Below, piece by piece: positions 1 to 5,392 of a stretch of 5,615 bases of DNA. Origin of the DNA: JANXSD01 sp043758125 (lineage in GTDB: Bacteria; Bacteroidota; Bacteroidia; AKYH767-A; OLB10). The position numbers were made by a program, and so were the translations under genes. The stretch is from contig JAYVOC010000082.1 in NCBI GenBank assembly GCA_043758125.1, positions 1 to 5,615 of the forward strand, read 5' to 3'. How positions within the stretch are numbered: the stretch's first letter is position 1; every line of letters starts with the position of its first letter. The notes beneath the pieces are model-generated. The model did not search any database, was not told the DNA's origin, and was given only the letters and a program-made list of their open reading frames with translations.

Positions 1-60
1 CTCCGTTTCGCTACGCTCCACTCCACGCTAGACACTAGTTCCCTTAACCTAAATCTCTGT
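1..60. other. GC-rich non-coding stretch with short direct repeats at the window edge
   Basis: No reading frame is supported here. The first 31 bases are about 61% G+C (19 of 31), clearly above the AT-rich surroundings. They contain small direct repeats: CTCCA twice in tandem (16-20 and 21-25) and ACGCT at 13-17 and 25-29. CTAG occurs twice around 28-38. There is no convincing hairpin or T-run, so I do not call it a terminator. It could be the edge of a dispersed intergenic repeat or of a gene beyond the window; the sequence alone does not decide. Confidence 0.35.
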
Positions 61-333
61 TTACACAATCTTCTTTATACTACCATCATTTACCTCCAAA
101 GTGTATAAACCCGCAACAAGAAAATTTATGTTTATCTTATTTTTGTATTTTTCATTAAATATAATTCTGCGTATAATATCATAAATGGTTACATATTGCC
201 CAACAAGACTTTCGTCTTGTTTTAATAATATAAAATCTTTAGTTGGATTAGGATATACACTTAATAAATAATTCTCAACAAATTCATTTTGATATTTTGA
301 TTTATTTTTGAAATAAATTGTCAATAGCTTTCG
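61..333 (-). pseudogene. Orphan T9SS type A C-terminal sorting domain, probable gene remnant
   Basis: The open frame encodes the C-terminal sorting domain that directs proteins through the Bacteroidota type IX secretion system and is cleaved at the outer membrane. The hallmark YPNPTKDF lies near residue 25. It is followed by the usual pattern G-Q-Y-V-x-I-Y-D, an R-R-I-I strand, I-N-I-x-F-L-x-x-G-L-Y-x-L-x-V and a basic end (KKIV then TAA at 61-63), so the roughly 65-residue domain is complete. The body is missing: the only possible start is a TTG at 322-324, an in-frame stop (TAG, minus) sits at 334-336, there is no internal ATG, and there is no signal peptide. Upstream DNA is occupied by the intact dehydratase gene in another frame, with which this frame overlaps by about 30 bases. 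The domain cannot work without a Sec-exported cargo in front, so a deletion or rearrangement scar is the simplest reading. A frameshifted fusion to the dehydratase is the alternative. Confidence 0.75.
202..221 (+). terminator. Perfect 8-bp hairpin followed by short T-rich tail (possible plus-strand terminator)
   Basis: AACAAGAC (202-209) and GTCTTGTT (214-221) are exact inverted repeats around a 4-base TTTC loop. On the plus strand the stem runs into a T-rich stretch (220-223 TTTT if the stem is counted as 7 bp), as in a weak intrinsic terminator. It would stop transcripts entering from the left edge. On the minus strand the loop reads GAAA, a GNRA tetraloop closed by C-G, but no U-run follows, so it does not look like a terminator for the dehydratase. 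The stem is AT-rich and lies inside the orphan sorting domain frame, so chance is possible. Confidence 0.3.
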
Positions 334-538
334 CTAAAAGATGGTCTTTTTCTGTTACAATATCACCGGAATCGTGCGTATTCAATTTTATGTCTACTTT
401 ATTGTAAACATTATTCCATTCTGGATGGTGATTCATTTTTTCGGCTATCAAAGCTACTCTAGTCATGAAGCCGAATGCTTCGCTAAAATTTTTAAATTTA
501 AAAGTCTTGCAAAGATGATTGTCATTTTCTTCCCACAT
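302..538 (-). CDS. Pterin-4a-carbinolamine dehydratase (4a-hydroxytetrahydrobiopterin dehydratase)
   Basis: Cytoplasmic enzyme of the PhhB/DCoH family (EC 4.2.1.96) that dehydrates 4a-hydroxytetrahydropterin to the quinonoid dihydropterin, recycling the cofactor of aromatic amino acid hydroxylases. The 78-residue product carries the family core: F-K-F-K-N-F near residue 13, then EKMNHHPEW, the N-x-V-Y-N-K-V strand and L-x-T-H-D, followed by V-T-E-K-D and L-A-K-A-I at the end. His37, His38 and His55 have the same spacing as the three active-site histidines of mammalian DCoH (61, 62, 79). It is shorter than the usual ~100 residues because the N-terminal helix is absent, which I recall as common in Bacteroidota versions. 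ATG at 536-538 is the only ATG in the frame, which is open upstream only to a stop at 587-589. No hydroxylase partner lies in the window. The 3' end overlaps the orphan T9SS frame, but the stop sits where the family normally ends, so the gene appears intact. Confidence 0.92.
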   Translation of the reverse strand: MWEENDNHLCKTFKFKNFSEAFGFMTRVALIAEKMNHHPEWNNVYNKVDIKLNTHDSGDIVTEKDHLLAKAIDNLFQK

Positions 539-564
539 GGAATTTGTTGTGTATAATTTTAGTT

Positions 565-572
565 GAAAGGTA
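565..572 (-). promoter_or_regulatory. Possible -7 element for the dehydratase gene
   Basis: Read on the minus strand this is TACCTTTC, one base off the Bacteroidota -7 consensus TAnnTTTG, about 26 bases before the ATG at 538. A TTG lies upstream in GGATTGAA (586-593), but the spacer to the -7 element is only about 15 bases where 19-21 is usual, so the -33 element is unconvincing. No Shine-Dalgarno sequence precedes the start. Confidence 0.25.
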
Positions 573-650
573 GTGATATTCTGAATTCAATCCGTGCTAT
601 TTATTGGATTATTTCATAGTATTTTATGTTCACCATTTCAAATGTAATAG

Positions 651-658
651 TAACTTTG
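651..658 (+). promoter_or_regulatory. Bacteroidota-type -7 promoter element TAACTTTG upstream of DUF983 gene
   Basis: TAACTTTG matches TAnnTTTG exactly, and 11 bases separate it from the ATG at 670. The expected transcription start therefore falls in the A-run at about 661-667, leaving a leader of only a few bases with no Shine-Dalgarno sequence. The -33 region is weak: the best candidate is ATGTT at 626-630, spaced 20 bases. The element argues that translation starts at 670 and not at the upstream TTG at 604. Confidence 0.55.
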
Positions 659-669
659 CAAAAAAAACA

Positions 670-1065
670 ATGTCATTTTCTCATATCATAAAAAGTAGTT
701 TAACGCATAAATGTCCTCGTTGTTTAGAGGGTAATTTATACCCTGACATGAATCCATACCATTTGAAACATACTACGGAGATGTATTCGCATTGCCCAAA
801 GTGTGATTTGAATTTTTTTCCTGAGCCTGGTTATTATTATGGTGCAATGTATGTTAGTTATGCATTTACAATCGCGATTGGAGTTGGGGTATTTCTACTT
901 TACTATTTCTTGGTACCAACTTTTAGTCCGATGCCATTCTTAATATTATTTACTTTTATATTATTGGGTTTAGCTCCTTATACATTCAGAACTAGTCGTG
1001 CGATTTGGTTGAATTTTTTTAATAGATATAGTCCGGAGCAACAAGCTTTAGCTTCAAAAAAATAA
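670..1065 (+). CDS. DUF983 family small membrane protein
   Basis: Predicted 131-residue inner-membrane protein of the DUF983 family, whose function is not established. Two C-x2-C pairs (Cys15/Cys18 in KCPRC and Cys42/Cys45 in HCPKC) form a zinc-ribbon-like N-terminal module. The family signature PEPGYYYGAMYVSY follows at about residues 51-64, then two hydrophobic segments at roughly 58-81 and 88-108 joined by a proline-containing turn, and a short polar tail. This arrangement of ribbon, PEPG motif and two helices is the complete family length, so the gene is intact. I chose ATG 670 because residues encoded upstream (604-669) do not resemble the family, begin at a TTG and contain the -7 promoter motif; from 670 the product begins MSFSHIIKSS, typical for these proteins. 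It is divergent from the dehydratase and convergent with the SDR gene, 7 bp from the latter's stop. The neighbours give no clue to its role. Confidence 0.9.
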   Translation: MSFSHIIKSSLTHKCPRCLEGNLYPDMNPYHLKHTTEMYSHCPKCDLNFFPEPGYYYGAMYVSYAFTIAIGVGVFLLYYFLVPTFSPMPFLILFTFILLGLAPYTFRTSRAIWLNFFNRYSPEQQALASKK

Positions 1066-1072
1066 ACTTCGA

Positions 1073-2065
1073 TTAGGAATTTTTTAATGCATTACAAGTA
1101 TCATTTATTGTTTCACTCAATGGTCTAAATTGAAAACCCAATGCTTTAATTTTATCAGCGTTATAATGATAATGTTGCTGACTTGAGTGAGCTGTTTCTT
1201 TTGTGATGAAAGGACTATTCCCACTGATGCCTGAACGTATTTTTTCTAGTCGCCAAACAATTGCGCTTACCCAAGGTTTTATTTTAATGGAAGGAGCTTT
1301 TACATTTAGCGCATTAGCGATTTGGTTAAAGAACGTATGAAAACTACTATTTTCTCCATTTAAAATAAATCGCTCTCCAGTAATTTCTTTTTCTACAAGA
1401 AAGCGCATTGCTAAACTTACATCGCGAACATCCACAAATCCACTTTCACCATCAGTATAAAATTTAAATCCATTTTTTATTTTTAAAAAAAGTTCAGAGC
1501 TTCCTTTAATCCAATCGCCAGGACCTAAAATAATACTTGGATTTACGATTACAGCATTTAACCCTTCAGAAATTCCTCTCCACACTTCACGTTCAGAACC
1601 ATATTTACTTATGCCATAATTTGAATTATGGGAACCTGGAATCCAATCGCTATGTTCATCTATCATGGCACCTTCAATCATTCTTCCTAGTGACGATACA
1701 GAACTTACATGGCAAAAGTTTTTAAATTCCGTTTTTCCTAAACAAAGATTTACAAGATTTGCTGTTCCTTCAATATTAATTTGTTCCATTAATTTTGCTT
1801 TCTTAGGATCAAAAGAAATAGATGCGGCGCAATGGTAAACGATAGTAACATCCGTTAGTGCTTGTTCTAAACTAAACAGATCTAATAAATTCCCATCAAT
1901 CCATTCAATATTTTTATTTAGTTCAGGTTCATCTTTTATCCAATTATTAAAGATTTTTAAAGAGGATGATGTTCGCTTTAAAGCACGAACTTTTTTACCT
2001 TCTTTAGCAAGATCATATAAAAGACGAGATCCTAAAAGTCCTGTTCCTCCTGTAACTAAAATCAT
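1073..2065 (-). CDS. Extended SDR, NAD(P)-dependent epimerase/dehydratase/reductase family protein
   Basis: A 330-residue cytoplasmic oxidoreductase of the extended short-chain dehydrogenase/reductase family. It opens with the Rossmann strand and nucleotide loop ILVTGGTGLLG (Gly6, Gly9, Gly12: GxxGxxG). Then come basic residues after the second strand (VRALKR, about 26-31, which hints at NADP(H)), D-G-N-L-L-D near 57-62, and H-C-A-A at 78-81. The active-site elements are HVSSVSS (Ser121/Ser122 candidate catalytic serine) and YGISK with Tyr150 and Lys154. N-P-S-I-I-L-G-P-G-D (175-184) and F-V-D-V-R-D-V (210-216) mark the substrate side. The pattern resembles dihydroflavonol-4-reductase-like and 3-beta-hydroxysteroid dehydrogenase-like members, but the substrate cannot be assigned. 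I start it at ATG 2065, not the TTG three codons upstream, because that TTG lies within the promoter-like motif and the Rossmann strand begins immediately at ATG. It follows the FG-GAP gene after 30 bp on the same strand, so co-transcription is possible, though it has its own -7 element. Confidence 0.92.
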   Translation of the reverse strand: MILVTGGTGLLGSRLLYDLAKEGKKVRALKRTSSSLKIFNNWIKDEPELNKNIEWIDGNLLDLFSLEQALTDVTIVYHCAASISFDPKKAKLMEQINIEGTANLVNLCLGKTEFKNFCHVSSVSSLGRMIEGAMIDEHSDWIPGSHNSNYGISKYGSEREVWRGISEGLNAVIVNPSIILGPGDWIKGSSELFLKIKNGFKFYTDGESGFVDVRDVSLAMRFLVEKEITGERFILNGENSSFHTFFNQIANALNVKAPSIKIKPWVSAIVWRLEKIRSGISGNSPFITKETAHSSQQHYHYNADKIKALGFQFRPLSETINDTCNALKNS

Positions 2066-2071
2066 AGTGTG

Positions 2072-2079
2072 CAAAGTAA
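2072..2079 (-). promoter_or_regulatory. Near-consensus Bacteroidota -7 element for the SDR gene
   Basis: On the minus strand this reads TTACTTTG, one mismatch to TAnnTTTG, followed by CACACT and then the ATG. Only six bases separate it from the start codon, so a transcript from here would be leaderless or nearly so. TTGACA occurs at 2102-2107, but its 22-bp spacing from the element does not fit the usual -33 position, so the upstream half is weak. The element lies in the 30-bp gap after the FG-GAP gene. Confidence 0.4.
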
Positions 2080-2095
2080 CAAATAAATCATATTC

Positions 2096-5000
2096 TTATT
2101 TTGTCAATCCAACAATTTGAATTGCTCCTTTGTTTTTACCTACAATAATACATGGCTTATTATGAACTGTTATTTTTTTCATGCATTTTACGTCACCTGG
2201 AATATAAAATCCGGATTGAGTTACTACTTCTGCTTTAAATTTACTATTAGTTCCTTCAAGAAATAAACCAATTCCAGCATCGTTTCTCCCTGATTCTACT
2301 TCTGTTGAATAGTCGTTTCCGCCAACTACTAAATCGATGATTCCATCTTTATTAAAATCATCTGCAATAACGGCATTGATAGGAAATATTTGCGCTTTTA
2401 CTGGAAGATATTGTTGTGTGAAATTTCCCTTTCCATCATTTATGAAAGTTGTATTTGCTAGGTCATTTACTTTAAAATTTGAGGCTTTACTGAGTTGCAA
2501 AGGACTAAATATTTCGTTGATGGTAGCATTAGCATAAGTATGGTACCGTAAAAATTTCTTTTTCAAAACAACCATTTGATCTAACAAATTATCTCGGTAA
2601 GCAATTGGATAACTTACACCATCTTGGTACATACTTATTATGCAATCGGTACTTCCATTGTTATCGAAATCACTAACAATCATCGTAAGTGGAAATTGTT
2701 CATTGGCTTTATATCTTGTATTAAAACTAATATTTCCACCAATTAAATCCATATCACCATCACCATCTACATCGGCTTGTTGAATGGTATTCCATAAGCC
2801 ATACGAGCTTTCCAAAATCATTGGAACAGTATCTAATTTCCCATTATTATTTTTATAGATAGTTAACGGCATCCATTCACCAACGATCACTAAATCTTTC
2901 CATCCATCACCATTTACATCACACCAAATCGCATCAGTAACCATTCCTATTTTAGATAATGATGGAATAGTATTGGTGATATCCGTAAACTTTCCATTAT
3001 TATTTTGCAATAAATAGCTGTTTGGAATTAAACCATAATGTCCAGGAACAACTCTTCCTCCAATAAAAATATCTTGATCACCATCTTTATCATAATCGTC
3101 GATTGCAATTGCTTTACCACTTGTAAAAATATTTTGCAGCGCATCACTTTTTGTAAAATTACCTTTGCCATCGTTCGTATATAATCTTACCGGATACATA
3201 TTTGGCATTTCAGGATATTCATTGCCGCCACTTACAACAAGTAGATCATTATCACCATCGTTATCTGCATCAAAGAAAGCAGCACCTGTATCTTCATATT
3301 TTTTATCTGCAACAATATCACTTTCATTTTTTAATTTAAATTTTCCAGAAGTATCTTGAAGAAAAAAGGAGCCTTCGTTATCTTTACTTCCACCAATAAA
3401 AAAGTCATCGATCTTGTCGCCGTTTACATCTGCAACAGCAATACAAGGACCCATTAACGAAAACTGATGTGGCAATAGAGGTTCGAGTTTAAAGTCGATG
3501 TAAGCATTTTCTTTTTGAGTATAATTTACATTCGTTTGCTTTGTGATGTCAGTAAATAAGGTCGTAATTTTCTCTTCTGATTTCACACTAGGAATAGCGT
3601 TTTTTATGTCGAGTGAATAAAGCGCATTCGCTGCAACAGCATTTATATTTTGTGTTAAGCCATTCGGCCATTTAACAGAAGCATTAGCAGAACTATTTTG
3701 TCCGATTCCAAAATGCACGAACCATTCGTTACTGGAAAGATATCCTTTATCGGGATTAAAATGTTGCACTTGTTTTTTACCATCAGGAGTTTCAATATTC
3801 ACAACAGCACCGATGCCTTCGCTATTTTTTTTATCGCCAATTAATTTAAACCTAACAAAATTTCCAGATTTATTTTCGGAAGTATTATTTCTGTAGATAA
3901 AAGGCGTATCATAAATATTATTAACGATAATATCTAAATCACCATCGTTATCTAGATCAGCATAAACGGCACCATTACTCCAAGAAGGAATATCCATTCC
4001 ACTAACTTTAGTGATATTGTTGAAAGTAAGATTTCCATTATTTTTATAGAGATAATTCTGCATTTTAAAAGAAGGGATAGCTGCTAATGCTTTCATTGCA
4101 TCTTCAATTTTACTTGTTTTAAAAACTTCTTTTTTAATGGAATCGCCACCAAACATCATAAAGTCCATATCAGTGATATCTCGTAAATATCCATTAGTAA
4201 CATATAAATCTTTTAAACCATCGTTATCAAAGTCGGCGAGTAAAGGTGTCCAACTCCATTCGGTTGCCGATACACCTGCTAAGTAACTTATGTCGGAGTA
4301 CGTGTGATTACCATTATTGAGTTGTAAAACATTTTTCACGTATTGATTTCCAAAACCATATTTAACACGCTTATTAAAATTATCATTATTACTAGCTGCT
4401 ATTAAAATTTTTTGACGAGGATAAGATTCGGGAAGCATATCAAGTGTTATTAAATCCAATAATCCATCGTTATTTATATCCGCGTAATCAGAACCCATTG
4501 ATGAATAACTAAAATGCTTAAAATAATCTTCTGCCTTATTAGTAAAGGTTTTATTTTTGTTGTTGATGAATAAATAATCTGGTTCTTTCACATCATTGCA
4601 GATGTAGATGTCTGGATAACCATCATCATTAAAGTCATCAATAATGGCGCTTAATCCAAAAGAATAGGTATCAAGACCTGAAGACATTGTTTTATCTTTA
4701 AAAACATTATTTACATTTTCATAATATCTGCAACTTACATTTTTTCGAAGTGAGTCTTTATGTGCTACTAGATTTCCATTAGCATCATATCCAACAAGAA
4801 TATTGTTTGCAAAATTCATTTCTGATGGATGATTTAATAAAAACATATCTAAATCACCATCTAAATCCATATCATAGAAATAAGCTTGAGTGCTGTAGCT
4901 CGCATCATCAAGTCCATATTCTTTTGCTTTTTCTGTAAATGTTAAATCACCGTTGTTGATATATAAAATATTCCTACGAAGGCTATCAATGCTGAATGCT

Positions 5001-5392
5001 GATTTGCAAACGTAAATATCTAAATATCCATCACCGTTAATATCAACCATGGTAACACCGGTTTTGTATCCATCTCCGCCATTCACATGAGCACTTTCAG
5101 TGATATCTTTAAATTTAAAATTGCCTAAGTTGAGGTAAAGTTTATTTGGGGAAGTGTTTCCAGTAAAATATAAATCAGGCAATCCATCGTTATTAATGTC
5201 GCCAACTGAAACACCTCCTCCATTATAAAGGTAATAGTACGTGAATTCATTTAGCGTACTTGATTCAGTAATAATATTTTTAAAATCTACACCAGAATCT
5301 TCTGATTTAATTTGAGTAAAGGAAACTTGTGCTTCTGTTATTAAGCAATAGTGTAATAGCAAATAAAGTAGGAGTATGGTAATTTTTTTCAC
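2096..5392 (-). CDS. Secreted FG-GAP/VCBS repeat protein with central ASPIC/UnbV domain (CRTAC1-like)
   Basis: A 1098-residue exported protein. Residues 1-22 form a Sec signal peptide (MKK, a leucine-rich core, probable cleavage near TEA-Q); Cys16 lacks a proper lipobox, so it is probably not a lipoprotein. Fourteen Ca2+-binding loops of the D-x-N/D-x-D/N-G-x-x-D type mark beta-propeller blades. Seven begin at residues 65, 117, 174, 253, 305, 387 and 479, and seven at 655, 708, 766, 825, 874, 908 and 1012. Between them, at about 513-592, is an ASPIC/UnbV domain: E-G-I-G-A-V-V, K-G-Y-L-S-S, FGIGQ and VKWPNGL. The loops at 655 (Gly replaced by Lys660) and 908 (Asn912) are slightly degenerate. 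There is no T9SS C-terminal domain. Such proteins are common in Bacteroidota and presumably act in binding or scaffolding at the cell surface or in the periplasm; their biochemical role is not established. The start is GTG (the next Met is residue 115), supported by the signal peptide and by a 4-base GTGA overlap with the haloperoxidase-like gene upstream, which implies translational coupling. Confidence 0.93.
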   Translation of the reverse strand: MKKITILLLYLLLHYCLITEAQVSFTQIKSEDSGVDFKNIITESSTLNEFTYYYLYNGGGVSVGDINNDGLPDLYFTGNTSPNKLYLNLGNFKFKDITESAHVNGGDGYKTGVTMVDINGDGYLDIYVCKSAFSIDSLRRNILYINNGDLTFTEKAKEYGLDDASYSTQAYFYDMDLDGDLDMFLLNHPSEMNFANNILVGYDANGNLVAHKDSLRKNVSCRYYENVNNVFKDKTMSSGLDTYSFGLSAIIDDFNDDGYPDIYICNDVKEPDYLFINNKNKTFTNKAEDYFKHFSYSSMGSDYADINNDGLLDLITLDMLPESYPRQKILIAASNNDNFNKRVKYGFGNQYVKNVLQLNNGNHTYSDISYLAGVSATEWSWTPLLADFDNDGLKDLYVTNGYLRDITDMDFMMFGGDSIKKEVFKTSKIEDAMKALAAIPSFKMQNYLYKNNGNLTFNNITKVSGMDIPSWSNGAVYADLDNDGDLDIIVNNIYDTPFIYRNNTSENKSGNFVRFKLIGDKKNSEGIGAVVNIETPDGKKQVQHFNPDKGYLSSNEWFVHFGIGQNSSANASVKWPNGLTQNINAVAANALYSLDIKNAIPSVKSEEKITTLFTDITKQTNVNYTQKENAYIDFKLEPLLPHQFSLMGPCIAVADVNGDKIDDFFIGGSKDNEGSFFLQDTSGKFKLKNESDIVADKKYEDTGAAFFDADNDGDNDLLVVSGGNEYPEMPNMYPVRLYTNDGKGNFTKSDALQNIFTSGKAIAIDDYDKDGDQDIFIGGRVVPGHYGLIPNSYLLQNNNGKFTDITNTIPSLSKIGMVTDAIWCDVNGDGWKDLVIVGEWMPLTIYKNNNGKLDTVPMILESSYGLWNTIQQADVDGDGDMDLIGGNISFNTRYKANEQFPLTMIVSDFDNNGSTDCIISMYQDGVSYPIAYRDNLLDQMVVLKKKFLRYHTYANATINEIFSPLQLSKASNFKVNDLANTTFINDGKGNFTQQYLPVKAQIFPINAVIADDFNKDGIIDLVVGGNDYSTEVESGRNDAGIGLFLEGTNSKFKAEVVTQSGFYIPGDVKCMKKITVHNKPCIIVGKNKGAIQIVGLTK

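Larger units (their letters stand above)
539..669. promoter_or_regulatory. Divergent intergenic region between dehydratase and DUF983 genes
   Basis: This 131-bp spacer separates two divergently transcribed genes and must hold the promoters of both. It contains a good Bacteroidota -7 element for the plus-strand gene and a weaker one for the minus-strand gene, listed separately. A frame open from a TTG at 604 into the DUF983 gene is not taken as coding, because the -7 element falls inside it. I see no riboswitch-like structure or operator palindrome. Confidence 0.6.

Noticed and set aside
341..556. Plus-strand open frame of 71 codons opposite the dehydratase
   Set aside because: It is entirely antisense to a well-supported gene and shows no recognisable domain. 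The same applies to the plus-strand frames at 1537-1725, 2337-2537 and 3165-3359.
544..557. TATAAT-like sigma-70 promoter on the plus strand (552-557)
   Set aside because: No properly spaced -35 box was found (TTGTCA at 519-524 is 27 bp away), and Bacteroidota use a different consensus; the TAACTTTG at 651 fits better.
604..669. N-terminal extension of the DUF983 gene starting at TTG
   Set aside because: The extra 22 residues do not resemble the family, no ATG is present, and the -7 promoter motif lies inside the extension; ATG 670 gives the family-typical N-terminus.
1085..1094. 10-base palindrome TAATGCATTA near the end of the SDR gene
   Set aside because: It is coding, short, AT-rich and has no loop or T-run, so chance is the likely explanation.
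2066..2074. Three-codon TTG extension of the SDR gene
   Set aside because: The TTG overlaps the promoter-like TTACTTTG, and the nucleotide-binding strand begins directly at ATG 2065.
3255..5196. Recurrent short sequence CCATCGTTAT at many places, looking like an interspersed repeat or CRISPR-like array
   Set aside because: Each copy is the reverse complement of codons for the N-D-G part of a Ca2+-binding loop, spaced irregularly within one intact reading frame. It reflects the protein repeats.
5327..5392. Lipoprotein signal on the FG-GAP protein (Cys16)
   Set aside because: The residues before the Cys are L-H-Y, which do not fit a lipobox. An ordinary Sec signal with cleavage near TEA-Q is more plausible.
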